Below, piece after piece: positions 13,012 through 24,659 of a DNA stretch of 64,000 nt (position 1 is the stretch's first letter; each line of letters starts with the position of its first letter). The notes beneath the pieces were generated by a model that had not been told where the DNA came from, ran no database searches, and was given only the letters and a program-made list of their open reading frames with translations. The position numbers and the translations under genes are program-made. The DNA is from Prunus persica. Its lineage: Eukaryota > Streptophyta > Magnoliopsida > Rosales > Rosaceae. The stretch lies in the NCBI RefSeq assembly GCF_000346465.2, contig NC_034010.1:14857248-14921247 (forward strand), read 5' to 3'.

Positions 13012-13728
13012 ATGGCCAGTGAGAGTTTGAAAGTGGTGGGCGAGACACATTGCAAGGCATGGCTGCAACAAGCTTTCGAACCCGAAAACGAGTCTTTGCC
13101 GTGCACCAAGTTCTTGATGGATGTCAAGGCCACGGTTCGGCGGTGCCTGCTGCAGCAGCCTATTGATTTCAATGAAGATATGTCGTTGTTTTTGGAAGAC
13201 GATAATTGGAGCGTGGATGAGAATGAAGACACAGTCGAACCCCTAGCTAACAACCCATTTGACTTGGCCAACGCCATATCCCAAACCCTTTCTCGGCTTC
13301 AAGTCCCCTCCCACGCTCATCAAGACATGATTGACACGATCATATTGCCCGAAGCTTTTAAGGCCGCAAGGGAGCATTGTGGGGCGCCCAAGGTTCTGCG
13401 TATCGCGGTGCGCGTCGATGTTTATGTTGCTGAGAAGAATTACATGGAGGAGGGGTTTGGGGGCACGGATGTTTTGGAGGTTGAGGATGACGGTAGTGAT
13501 CAGCCTGCATTTGTGCCTGCGAGTAGGGCGTTCATTGAGAAGTTGGAGAAGGCTAGAGTCGAACTCTCGACAATGTGTTCGATTTGCATGGAGGATATTG
13601 TAGTTGGTTCCGAGGCGAATCGAATGCCGTGTTCACATTTTTACCATGAGGGTTGCATTGTGGAGTGGCTGCAGAAAAGTAGGTTTTGCCCGTTGTGCCG
13701 GTATTCCCTGCCTGCTGATCATGATTGA
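13012..13728 (+). CDS. RING-H2 zinc-finger protein (putative E3 ubiquitin ligase)
   Basis: Intronless, 238 aa, starting MASESLKVVGETHCKAWL. The C-terminal RING-H2 domain has zinc ligands C189, C192, C207, H209, H212, C215, C226 and C229 (C-x2-C-x14-C-x-H-x2-H-x2-C-x10-C-x2-C), as in functional E3 ligases that recruit a ubiquitin-conjugating enzyme. The N-terminal 185 residues are acidic and carry no domain I recognise. There is no transmembrane helix, unlike the ATL subfamily. The frame is open up to 12877, but the TATA box at 12913 favours the ATG at 13012. Substrate and pathway cannot be inferred. RING assignment is sure; ligase activity is inferred from intact ligands. Confidence 0.9.
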   Translation: MASESLKVVGETHCKAWLQQAFEPENESLPCTKFLMDVKATVRRCLLQQPIDFNEDMSLFLEDDNWSVDENEDTVEPLANNPFDLANAISQTLSRLQVPSHAHQDMIDTIILPEAFKAAREHCGAPKVLRIAVRVDVYVAEKNYMEEGFGGTDVLEVEDDGSDQPAFVPASRAFIEKLEKARVELSTMCSICMEDIVVGSEANRMPCSHFYHEGCIVEWLQKSRFCPLCRYSLPADHD

Positions 13729-14620
13729 TGTGTAATCTCATTCTTTTCATAGTAAATGAATCCAATTTCATGTATCAATTGTTCAATTTGTTATCTATAG
13801 AGTAATTTGCTGATTCATCCACTTTTAACTATATTTTTGGACCAAAAAGTTATATTATTGGTAATTTTTAGTATTTGTTTATTCGGTATTATTTTAGGAT
13901 ATATTTATCTTGTTGTGTCACTTCTGAAATAAAGAGAAGATATGAACTTGTGATATGTAAGTTTTTCTTCCGCGACATACCATAATTTTGTTCATAACAC
14001 ACATATTTATTTCAGTTTACCTTTTAGTGCACTTTTTTTGGCTAGTCTCAACCTCCATTTGATCCCCAAACTAATTAGATTAGACAAAGAATTACATTAC
14101 TACAAACATTCCTAAAAAAATTGTGAGATAGAAATGACACATAACCCATAATATAATTAAGAAAAACCAGTGAAGAAATGAAGAAAAACAGTATATGTAA
14201 AATGAGTAAAAAAAAATAAAGAAAATAATGGTGAACATGAGCGCAAATGTGAAGTTAAACAATATGAGAAGCCTTTGACCCAAAAAGAAAAAAACCAATA
14301 TGAGAAGAAAAGAAAACAGAGAAAAAAGACAAAGAGTAGGAACAATATGTAAGTTTCGGTTTCGATTTCAATTTGAGAGATAAGTTGAACCTAATCGAAC
14401 CGTGCCCACCTCTACATATGCTTAGAGCTAGATAATGGTATTTTTGATAAATTCTTTCAAGTGCCCATTTTTATAGTGTGGACCTGTTTGTGCAGTTTAA
14501 TATGTGTTCTCTCAAAAACACACCAAAAAAAAAAAAAAAAGAGTGTGTCACCTGAAACGGCACCGTGTAATTCAAAAGAGTCTCATTAAAAATTAGGGCA
14601 GAGGACGACCTTCTGCTTAA
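13729..14620. other. Intergenic region with one decayed transposon end
   Basis: AT-rich. At 14394-14414 the sequence TCGAACCGTGCCCACCTCTA is nearly the same as the right end of the hAT-like MITE at 31226-31811. I could not find a matching left end. No gene seen; ORFs here are poly-Phe artefacts of T-rich DNA. Confidence 0.55.
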
Positions 14621-14876
14621 CGAATACCTGAGCTGCTCAAGAACTTCTGATCGTCTCTCTCCTTCTGTTCACCGTTACTCTCGTCGTCGCCTCCCGAACT
14701 CCTTTTCTTTTTCTTCAATTATCCGTGAATTTTTACAATCTTATCCCTTGAACTCCGTTTGGCTGCTGAGAAACTGCTGGAGAGAAAAATTTGAAGAGTT
14801 TTTCCAAGTCAAATTAACCTCAAATCGAAACCTTCACCTCGTCTCTCACTTTCCGTTGTTTCTCCGTATTGAAATG

Positions 14877-14989
14877 GTAATTCAAGTGCTTGTTTTTTTT
14901 TTCCTTCTTCTGATTTTTTTAATATTAAGTTCTGATATTGTTCTTTTGCTACCCTAATTTTTCTTTTTCATCTTAATTTTTGTTCGTAG
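14877..14989 (+). other. Probable 5' UTR intron of the Aven-like gene
   Basis: GAAATG|GTAATTC reads as a donor at 14877 and TTCGTAG|AAACGG as an acceptor ending at 14989, with a T-rich tract before it. Splicing would join ATG to AAACGG and create a 12-codon upstream ORF ending in TAG just before the main ATG at 15054. Confidence 0.55.
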
Positions 14990-15053
14990 AAACGGCGAAT
15001 TGAGTGCCTAGCAGCAATGCTCTAGCAAATGTAAATCGGTTTTCGTTTTGGCA

Positions 15054-18000
15054 ATGGACGTCAAGGCTTTAGCGAAATCAAATAGGGCTCACGCTCAGCG
15101 CCATAGTAAAAAGCATCATCCAAATCAGAAAGCAAAAGCTCCGGCGGTAGATGGCGGGAAGGCAAGCGACGCCGGACCTGCAAAGAAGCCATTGGGCAAG
15201 CAAGTTAAGGAGAAAACAAATCCTACACATGGTGCCTCTGCACTCCCCACGAATTGGGATCGTTACGAGGAAGAATTCGAAGCAGGTTCCGAAGAGCCAG
15301 CAAGTGATGGGCTGAATAGAGCCCCTGATGTTGCTGTGCCAATGAGTAAAGGTGCAGACTATCGTCATCTGATTGCCGAGGCTCAGGCTCAGTCTGAGCT
15401 AACCATTTATTCAGACCCATTTCCTTCCTTGGATAATGTTCTACCTGGTATGTTCTTTGCTTCCATGTTACTGAATTTGGTTTAGTTTTCTGTACAATTG
15501 AATAGGGAAATTTATGTTTCTATTGGATAATTTTTGAAGCATATTTAGTTGATCATTTTTTTTGGGTGAAATATTTGGTTGATCTTTGTTGGTTAGTTTT
15601 TCTTGCAAATATTTATATGCTGGTTCAACTTGATTTCTGTTTCCTTTGTTAAAATTACTTCTTTCATGTGAAGAACATGTGGAGGAATTCCGTTAAATTC
15701 TTCTGAACCATATAAGGACTCACCATAGGATGCAACTAACAATGAGTATGTGATAATTCACTTGAATCAGTTTTTTAGTTCTAACCTGCACCTTTATCCA
15801 TATGCAGCTTCATCAATTTTTGTTTTTCCTTCTTTCTGTTTTTCCCAATCAGTGCATATACTTCAGCTTTGGCTCGAAATTTGTCTATGCGAATGACATT
15901 AGATTGTTCTGAGGCATGTGATATCTGAAGTCTTAGTATAGTGATGTAATTGCATGTCCATTTCCTACCTGATTCTCATATAGTTTCTTGGAGTTGTCAC
16001 TAATTATCATTAGTCATTGTATTTGACAACATTAAGTAAAGCTGACACATAATTTGCATTTGACCAGTGTTTCCAATTATACAGTAAGGAATTTCCTTCA
16101 TAAGTCGTAGGTTGGGAAAATAAAAGAAAAAGAAAGCAATACTATAATCTAATACTGTTTACTTGCCAGAGAGGTCCTTATAGTTCCAATATTAAATTGC
16201 ATATTGTGCAGGGGACTGGAATGAGGGGATAGGATCTATGCTTTCAGTCAGGGGTGAGAGTATTCTATCGAGGATTGGAGATGATAATTTTGTTGTGGAG
16301 GATAAGACTGCTGCACATCATGAGGTAATGCATTATTTACTTTGTTATTATGAACATGTATGTATGCAATGCATATATGTATCTATGCACATTTCTTAAT
16401 GCATCTCAATCATATATATCTGATGTAATGGCTGAGAAAAAAATTCGTGTTGAACTTGAAAGAATGATAAGGCAATCATTATAGATGCACACAGACAGGA
16501 TTGTGATAGCCTGCTCACCTGGTAAACAGAAATTCAATATTCACCAACTGTTGAATCAACATTGAATAGTTCATACTCAAATAGTGATAAAGTACTTTTC
16601 TTTTATAAATAAATTGGTCCGTGCTCACCCATGAGGAATGAGATTAGGAATGTATACACATAAAAAAATTGGTCATATACTACTTGGTATATAATTATTA
16701 CGAAGGGATAAATATAACTTTTACCCTTGTATATGCTGGGAACACATTCAATATATTTAGTCACTTGGATGCTTCATTTATTGATATCAGGAATTGTGCA
16801 TTACAATTTACTATAAAGCACAAGCCACAAGGTAATACATGGTGGTTGGCTTTTAAACCATGCAGCCAATGGCTATGTTGGTAATTGGAGACAGGTTTTG
16901 CCCCATACAGAAATAAAGGGGTATAAAAATGAATTTTGGGAGTTACCAACAGTATTTTTCTCTGTTGTGGCCGTGCCTTCCCAGATTTCTGCATCACATG
17001 TGTTTTATGCATGTGTCATTTAGACTACTGAGTTTTAATTTTTGCAAGTGTGATATAAGGATGTCAATCATTGATGTGCCTGCTTGGTCTGACAGACACT
17101 GGTTTTGTTGTTTGGTTGCCGAAAGGATTTATTATGTTTCTTTGTAAGTTGACTTCTTGTCCACGGCTATGTAATATTTCTTTTGCGTAGCAATAAAATT
17201 GGTTCTTCTATTCTTTTAATGAAATTCAGTTTTCTAAGTTTTGGTAAAATCACGTCCTTGTAGTAGGCTAAATGAAATTCTTGTCCTGTGCTAGTTTGTT
17301 AAGCTATGCACTTCTTTTTCTTATTATTTTTTCAGTTTTACTCATTCTCCAAGCCACCTCAGCTTTTATTTTTACCCACCATGCAGGTGTCATTTCTCTC
17401 CTTGAATTTGCATGCTCTTGCAGAACAACTGGAAAAGATAGCCTTACCCGAAAGGCTTTTCGTCGAAGCAGAACTATTGCCACCAGAGCTGGTATGCTTT
17501 CCCCAAACTGAAGAGAACTAAATATAAAAAATAAATAAAAACTGGATGCACATGAGAACTCATGCAGTTGTGGGTGTGCTGTCTTTGTTGAAGTTTTAAA
17601 TGTCCTTAGTAGTTTTCACTTGTGAAATGCCAATGACATTTTGGGATGATTACCAATTCTGCATTTGATTTCTGTATGAAATGTAAGAACTACAACTATG
17701 AAGCGGTTAATTGTAGACTACAGTAAACTTCATATGTATTGCTTGTTGGGTTTTGGGATGGAAACATGCACTGCAAGGGCAAACTCAGAGGGAAATTATA
17801 ATTGTAAACAAGATAGTGGTCAAAAGTGGAAAATGCATGCACCTATGAGGTGAAAGTAGTACTTTTGAGTATAGTGATCAGTGCTTAAATGTGTGGGAGA
17901 GTGACGTCAGCAGAATATTATTCCATGGTTGTGGAAGGAAATAGTGGTGATAAAATTTACAGTAACAAGTTTCAGCCTCATAATTTTTAGATGTTCGTTA

Positions 18001-18719
18001 ATAAATATGCTTTCTGTTGCTATTTATCTTATGTGCTACAGATAAGTAACATATCCTTGTTTATGTAACAGCATGTGGAGGGACAAGAGGCGACCTGCAG
18101 TCAGTCCTCTGACCCGATGCAAGCAACATGTAATGAGGAAGCAACCCGAGGAATGCCTGAAGAATCAATTTCAGAGAAGGTCCAGGTTGCTGATCATGAT
18201 ATTGAGATTACAATGTCTGGTTCAACCGGAAGTGGCCATCCAGACCTAATCTTGCCTAACCTAGGATCAGTTTCCGCGATTCAGGGTAATATCGATCCAA
18301 GTAAACTTGGCAAATCTGATTATCAAAGCAAATTATCAGAGTCCGAAACACAATTCAGTGTGAAATCATTTGAGGCATCAACTGCAGAGGCAGAACTGGA
18401 TATGCTTCTTGACTCATTTGGTGAGACCAAGATAAATGATTCATCTGGCTTCAGTTCTGTTAAAACTGTTTCAGTACAAGAAGCGGCTTTCATGGCTCCA
18501 CTTCAACTTCCGAGAAAAGCCCCAGATTCATCGGTACTCATGACTGCTAACTTTGATGATGAGCTTGACGACTTGATAAATGAAACATCCATACAGATCA
18601 GACAAAGTGGTCCATCTCATGCCCAGAAAGAAAGGGCTGTCCATGAATTTCGATCATCCCATTCCGGAACAAAGTCCGAAGAACAGGATGATTTTGATAA
18701 TTGGTTGGATACTATTTGA
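15054..18719 (+). CDS. Aven-like protein (putative cell-death regulator family)
   Basis: Four exons: 15054-15447, 16212-16324, 17387-17491 and 18072-18719. They give 1260 nt (419 aa) with GT-AG junctions and correct phases. The start is MDVKALAKSNRAHAQRHSKKHH. The N-terminus is basic and Lys/His-rich, then comes TNWDRYEEEFE. A central segment has LNLHALAEQLEKIALPERLF and VEAELLPPEL. A long acidic, Ser-rich tail contains ELDMLLDSFGE and ends DFDNWLDTI. The order of a (D/N)W-(E/D)RY box, a SELLVRALQELPL-like helix, an ELDxLL box and a terminal (E/D)WLD motif recalls animal Aven, an inhibitor of Apaf-1-driven apoptosis. This is a resemblance from memory, without alignment; plants lack Apaf-1, so a role in cell death is only inferred. 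A uORF may regulate it. The gene structure is more secure than the name. Confidence 0.72.
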
Positions 18720-19030
18720 TTATGTTAAACTAGAAATCCACAATATGTAACCTTGTACTTGGTTGTTCCAATCGGTTTACTTTTCCAATCTCTCTGGCCA
18801 ATTGTCCCGATTGCTTTTCTTGGTTAGGTTTTTTATCCATTGGCTGCAGCTATGGACTTTGGAAATCACAAAATGAAGAAAGACCGTCTTTATTTTGTTC
18901 AACAACAAATTCGTATCCCAAACTCTAAAATCTACACACAAGCTAGGAAAATGCCAACAATTCCTAAATTCCAGCAAAAAAGAGAACCCAACAATTCCAA
19001 AAAAATCTACATTAAAATGAAAAAGTAAGA

Positions 19031-19489
19031 TCAAAGCCACAAGGCCCCAGCTTGTTTCAAAACGGGAACCAATTCCCCAGATATATGAGCAGCAATAACA
19101 CTTTCCAATCCCCCAAACAACTCACCACCAATAAACACAGCAGGAAACATAACAACCACCTTTGATTTCGAACCACCACAAATCATCTCCAACTCCTTTG
19201 CAACAGCAATCTCGTCCTCCTTTCCCTCACCAACCTCGTACAGGGTTGGGTTGACACCGTGGCCTAAAAGCAATCGCTGCACTACATGTCCCATGCAGCA
19301 CCCGCGTCTCGTGAACACGATCACCGCCGTCTCGGACACCATGTTCTTGATCATCACATGATCATTCCTTGTTCCTTGGATGATTTTGTCTTCGGCCGCC
19401 ACAGCGGTCGGATTTGGACGTCTGATCAGTGGTACTACGGTGGTGGTGCCAATTGGTGCCCATGACTTGTATGGAATTGCTTGGTGCAT
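19031..19489 (-). CDS. CC-type (ROXY class) glutaredoxin
   Basis: Intronless, 152 aa. The glutaredoxin fold spans about residues 50-140. The active site RRGCCMGH (C64-C65-M66-G67) marks the land-plant CC-type class; the fourth position is Gly rather than the usual Cys or Ser. FPAVFIGGELFGG carries the family's cis-Pro and glutathione-binding glycines. The C-terminus ends in ALWL, the motif that CC-type members use to contact TGA bZIP factors and TOPLESS co-repressors (family knowledge). Such proteins act in the nucleus and cytosol on flower development, jasmonate/salicylate cross-talk or nitrogen signalling. The N-terminal 40 residues are longer than the core family needs. A TATA-like run lies at about 19561-19577. 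The class is sure; the subgroup is not. Confidence 0.93.
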   Translation of the reverse strand: MHQAIPYKSWAPIGTTTVVPLIRRPNPTAVAAEDKIIQGTRNDHVMIKNMVSETAVIVFTRRGCCMGHVVQRLLLGHGVNPTLYEVGEGKEDEIAVAKELEMICGGSKSKVVVMFPAVFIGGELFGGLESVIAAHISGELVPVLKQAGALWL

Positions 19490-20714
19490 TTTGTGTGTAC
19501 TAATTAAGCAAGCTCAAGTAAGAGATCAGAGAGAGATTAGTATGTAATATAGAGCTAGTATATACATATATATATAACATTGAAGAAGGCAAAGAGGGTG
19601 ACTTGGTTATTGAAAGAGTCCACGTCAACGGCAAGGTTAGGTATTCTTGTTTGTGCATGACGTTTACATTTGTGTCACATTATGCTTCTGAATACATACT
19701 GCTGCTGCTGCATATATTATAATAATAATATTTTGGAATTTTTTTTCTGTTTCTCTTGTGTGAAAATCAGAATTAATGTGCGTTTGTTGAATATTTGGGT
19801 CTCTCATTTTTTGTGTGTTGGTCCAATCAAATACGCACTTCTGGTGGTGCCAAAATAATAATAATATTGTGATTTCAAACGACGTCATGAACAATCATTT
19901 GTGATGTCCATCAAATAGAGAAAACTGTTTTGTTGTAGTTGTAGATGTAGCACCAGAACTACCCAATGAAATCCACAACGCGTCACAATGCCGTCCTCAA
20001 ATTAAAGCAAATAAAAATCTATTAGGTCGGTTGCTGTTGGTGTGACGTTCTTTTTATGGGCTTCTGACTAAAGTTGTCTATGGATTAGTCTCCACACCAA
20101 AATGTAGGGAGCTTCTTCTATAATGAGAGGTTATAATCAGGGTTCAATCCAACAGTTTAATAATAGTTTTGTATTGAATTGAGTCTTTCGTTATAATCTC
20201 TAACCCTCATTCTAGCCTCCCTTCCAAAATGTAAGGGTGAACTCAGATGAATGTTGGGTTTAAATAGAAAGATTTTTAAAATTTGGGATCTCATCATCTC
20301 GCACACTTATAATTGGCTTGAACCTAAGACCACTTGGGAGCACAACAAAGGCCTGAGCCAATCCAACTAACACTTCTTTGTGTATATTTTTAAGAGAAGA
20401 GTGTAGGATGAATTTCATGGAGATCCCGTAATATTAAAATATTTAGAGAAATAGAAAATAAAAAAGAACAAAGAGATTGAGAAAATCAAAGGGTTAAGAA
20501 AGCAGCTGGGAAAATTTACTGAAGATTTTAGACTTAAAACTCAGTTATTTACTGAAGGCTAGTTCAATCAAAACAAAGATAATTAATCTTCTTCAGTTCC
20601 AAAGGGCAAAAAGATTATTTAGAGAAGTTTATATGCATCTTATGTACTTGAAAGAAACCCAAATTAATAAACTTCAAAGTCTAGGTAGGGCCACGTGGCC
20701 TTAACATAGCCACT
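19490..20714. other. Intergenic region, no gene seen
   Basis: Contains the probable promoter of the minus-strand glutaredoxin gene (TATATATA run at about 19561-19577), then AT-rich spacer and the 3' flank of the coiled-coil gene. Nothing else supported. Confidence 0.55.
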
Positions 20715-23700
20715 TTAAACTTTAAGCCAATCATCGTCATCATCATCAGCAGCAGCAACATCAGCAACATCCAACTCTTCTGTGCTTTTCTTGTTGACAT
20801 AATGAAGATACTCCATTTCACTGTTGATAGATGTAATCTCTTTCTTCGAACTCTCCTGATTCTAGTCAATCACAAAAAATAAAACAACAAAATAATATTA
20901 ACATTTGAAAATAGGTTAATTAATGCATAATGAAAATAGGTTAATTAATGCATAATATGATTGATTATGGAAATTAAACAAACCTTTAGTTCTTTCGACA
21001 AATCTGCCACCACTTCTTCATTATGCTTTTGCTCTAAAGCAAATCTCTGATTCTGAAAGAAAAAATAATAATTACAAAAAGAATAATTAAGTAAATAAAT
21101 TGATTTGAAGTTGAGAACAAGAAAAAAATAAATTACCATTTCTTGCAGTTGAATATCTCTATCCTTAAGAGCTTTCTCAAGTAATATCTTGTGCATTTCA
21201 GTCTGCCCTAGCTTTTGCTCAAGGCGTTTCTTAAGCTCCTTGCTTTGATCAGCTTCATTCTGCAGCTGAAGTACTTTCTTGTTAAGCTCTGCCTTCACAA
21301 GTTGTTCCTTCTGGCCAAAAACTATCACTTGTTGTCTTTTCATCAGCTCACTTTCCTCAAGAGCTTCCTTAAGCTGTATCTTTTCATCTTCAATCTTCTC
21401 AAGCTCTTTCTCAAGATGTTCCTTTTGAGCCTCACTCTTTGCAAGCACCTCCTTGAGCTCCTTCTTCTGGCGTTCACTCTCCTCGAGAGCTTTGTCGGCA
21501 TCCAGCTTTCCATCTTTAATCTGCTCAATCATTTGCACAATCTGTTCCTTCTGAGTCTCACTATTTTCAACCATTTTCCTGATCTTTTTGTTTTGAAAAT
21601 CACAGCCGGAAACAAGATTGCCCGATTAATCATTGAATAAAATTGTTTTTTCATTAAAAGAAAAGCTAGCTTAAGTAAAATGATTTTAAGTTGAGAAAAA
21701 GGAAAATACAATTTGCCCAAGATTTTTGTGAAGGCCTTCCTGGAGGTCCTTCTTCTGGAATTCACTCCCCTCAAGAGCATTTTTAAGGCCTAACTTTGCA
21801 GCTTCAGTTTGCTGAAGCTCTTTCATAAGATTTTGATTCTGAGCCTCACTCTTCTCAAGCAATTCTTTAAGATTCCTCTTTTGAGATTCAACAAGAAGAA
21901 GAAGACAAGAATCATTATTGTTATTCAAATTAAAATATCAAACTACATCAATCATGATAGAGTCCTAATCATTTTGATTTTAGTCTCCTAATTAATTTTT
22001 GAGAAATTTATAATAAAACCTATTTCTTGCATTGATTTTATGTATAAACACTAAAAGCTATAAATTGAAGAAAACAAACACAAAAAGGACCCCATTGATG
22101 TGTGAAATACTATTATTATCTTTACATTATGATTTTTAGAAAGAAAAAAACTTCAATGGTAATGTTGTAATGTTTAGGTTTTTCAAGGCTAGTATGGTAT
22201 ATTTGGTCCTTTTTGAAAAGTCAAAATGAGCTTTTTCATAAGGTTTGAATATTATAGGGCTTTTTTATATTTTGGGTCCTACTTATGGACTTACATGTGA
22301 AAAGCCCTAATTTTTTTTTTTTTTAATATAACATAGGTACAGAATTTTAGGTCCTTTAGGTTAAGTGTGCATTATGATATACACAATTTAAAACCTACTT
22401 ATACATTCAAATTAATAAGAATAACATCTTATTTAAGGATAACAATCTAATTTCCTGTTACTTAATCCAAAAAAATAGCCAAAGTAAATTTATAATTCGA
22501 GTGGAGAACAAGAAAATTACCATTTGATCCAACTGCATCTCATTCCGATGAAAAGCTTTTACAGTGTGCTGTTGTTCTTCGTCGAGGTATTGCTTATTCA
22601 TCTCCAGCTCCTCTTTGAGAGCTTTCTTCTGACATTCACTCTGCTCAAGCTTTTTCTCAAGATCATTCAAAAGCGTTTTGTTTCGACGACCTTCAGTCTC
22701 CAGCTCAAGCACTTTCTGCTTAAGCTCCTCCTTCTCAGTCTCACTATGCTTACGCTCTGACACAAGATCTCCCGTTTTAGATCGAATCTCCTCGAGTTCT
22801 TTCTCGAGACGTTTCTTTTCAATCTCAATCCCAACAAGCTCTTTCGTCCGACGTTCACTATGCGCAAACTTTTTCTCAAGATAATCATTACGCAGTTTGT
22901 TTTGATCTGCTTCCCTCCACAGCTGAAACAATTTATCATTAAGGTCTTTGTTCTCAATCTCCTTAATCTTCACTTGACTACTCAGCTCAAGCATTTTCTT
23001 CTCAAGCTCCGTCTTATCAGCCTCACTCCGCCAAAGCTCTCTCTCAAGATCTCCCATCTCAGCCTTAATCATCCCCAGGTCTTCCACAATATATCCCATT
23101 TGAGCCCGAATCTCCTGAAGCTCTTTCGCAAGATCTTCCTTTTCACCCCGAAACGCCTCAAGCTTTTTCTTTTCAGCTTCACTCTCCGCAAGAGTTTTCT
23201 CAAGATCACTCTTAAGGTTTTTGTTTTGAACAGCTTCACTCTGCAGGTTAAGCACTTTCTGATTAAGCTCTTTGCTCTGAAGCTCTTTCTTCTCAGCTTC
23301 ATCCTGCAGATCAAGAAGTTTCTTCTTAATCTCTTTCTGATAATATTCCATCTTCTCAATCTGTCCCTCAAGATTTTTCTTTTCAGCGTGAATCTCCTTA
23401 AGCTCTTTTACAATATCTCCCTTTTCAATCTCACTCGCCTCAAGCTCCACCTCAAGCTCTCTCCTCCAACACTCACTCTGCTCAGCATCTTCCTCAAGGA
23501 TTTGCTTATCTACCCCAAGCTGCTCAATCTGCTTCATAAGATCCACCTTGTCAGCCCAAAGCTGTTGGTTCCGATCAACTTCACCCTGCAGCACAAGCAT
23601 TCTCTGAGAAAAATATTTGTTATTAAGTTCCTTTTCCTTCTGCAACTGAAGCACTCTCATTCTAAGCTCCATCTTATCAACTTCCATCTGCTTAAGCTCC

Positions 23701-23989
23701 GTCCCAAGATCTAAATTTTGAGCCTTAGTCTTGTCAAGACATGCATTAAGCCCTCTCTTTTCAGCTTCCAACTGCACAAGTAGTTTCTTATGCTCAATCA
23801 TCTGAGCTTCAAGCGATTTCAAGGCCTGCTGGTGACTTGATTGAAATTGAAAGTATCCTATTTTACAACATACATAACATGAAAAATAATATAAGTTAGT
23901 TATCTTGCAGCCCTTTCTAAAGGCAAAGGGTAATCAGAAACCTTAATTGTGAAAAACAAAAACCAAAAAACAGACTCACCATACTCCAT
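20715..23989 (-). CDS. Long coiled-coil protein with acidic C-terminus
   Basis: Six coding exons on the minus strand: 23989-23980, 23857-22521, 21877-21710, 21583-21137, 21052-20984 and 20861-20715. They total 2178 nt (725 aa), all in phase. It starts MEYGYFQFQ. Nearly the whole protein is heptad-repeat coiled coil rich in Glu/Lys/Leu, built on recurring blocks of the form LEKxLEQSExxKKxLxEEL about 35 residues apart. The tail is VAAADDDDDDWLKV. No motor, kinase or membrane segment is visible, so it is probably a cytoplasmic or nuclear scaffold; automatic annotations would call it myosin-like. A noncoding first exon (ending 24559) and a TATA box (24650-24656) fit upstream. The acceptors of the exons at 21877 and 21583 are weak (AAAAG), so those borders are less certain. 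No known orthologue recognised. Confidence 0.78.
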
Positions 23990-24656
23990 TTCTACGTACC
24001 GAATTGTGAGCACCTACAATTCAGAAAACAAAACTCCCAGGTTATAATTTAGCACATAGTAATTGAAGTATACCAATACAAATAGCATATTAGAATTTTC
24101 ATATGTACATGTACGTTCTTAGCAGAAAGATCTGCAAATTAAACAATTGTAAATACTATGTAATTCTATGCATCAGTGTTACACGAACAGATGTGAGAAT
24201 ACACTTGAGATTTCTCGTCTATACACAAATCTTCTCGATCAAATGCTTGTTTTACACACTCAAAAACAATAAAACTCAAATTATTCTAACTTCCACCCGT
24301 ACAGGGAAGCATCTATCAATTCGTTTCAAATACCTTAATTCTATTTCAATATAAATCGACCAATAAAGTCAATCATGTCAGTTTCTCGAAATTTTTTGGT
24401 ATTAAAATTCCAGTTTTGGAAGCCCTTCTTCCGCAAATTGAGTGATTTTGGATCCAATGGAAAGAGGATAAAGCCCTTTAAAACTTTGATTTTGGATCCA
24501 CAAAGTGATTCATGAAAACAGAAAAAAGATTAGGTGTAAGAAGGAATTCAGTACTCACAGTACGTAACAAGAAGATCCAAGTTCCAAGCTTCGGTTTTGT
24601 CCCTTCTTCTAGGTTGAATGGAGATAGCTAGGGTTTGGTTGGGTGCGTGTTTTATA
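23980..24656 (-). promoter_or_regulatory. TATA box and 5' noncoding exons of the coiled-coil gene
   Basis: On the minus strand TATAAAA (24656-24650) is followed about 90 bp later by a donor (CT|GTGAGT, exon end at 24559). A second exon opens at 24013 after TTGTAG and includes only 10 coding bases (23989-23980) before GGTGAGT. The first coding exon is therefore a microexon at the end of a split leader. Confidence 0.6.
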
Positions 24657-24659
24657 CGG

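Noticed and set aside
22860..23714. 284-aa Leu/Phe/Lys-rich ORF on the plus strand
   Set aside because: It is antisense to the coiled-coil gene; the Leu/Phe/Lys composition is the mirror of Glu/Lys codons and it has no domain.
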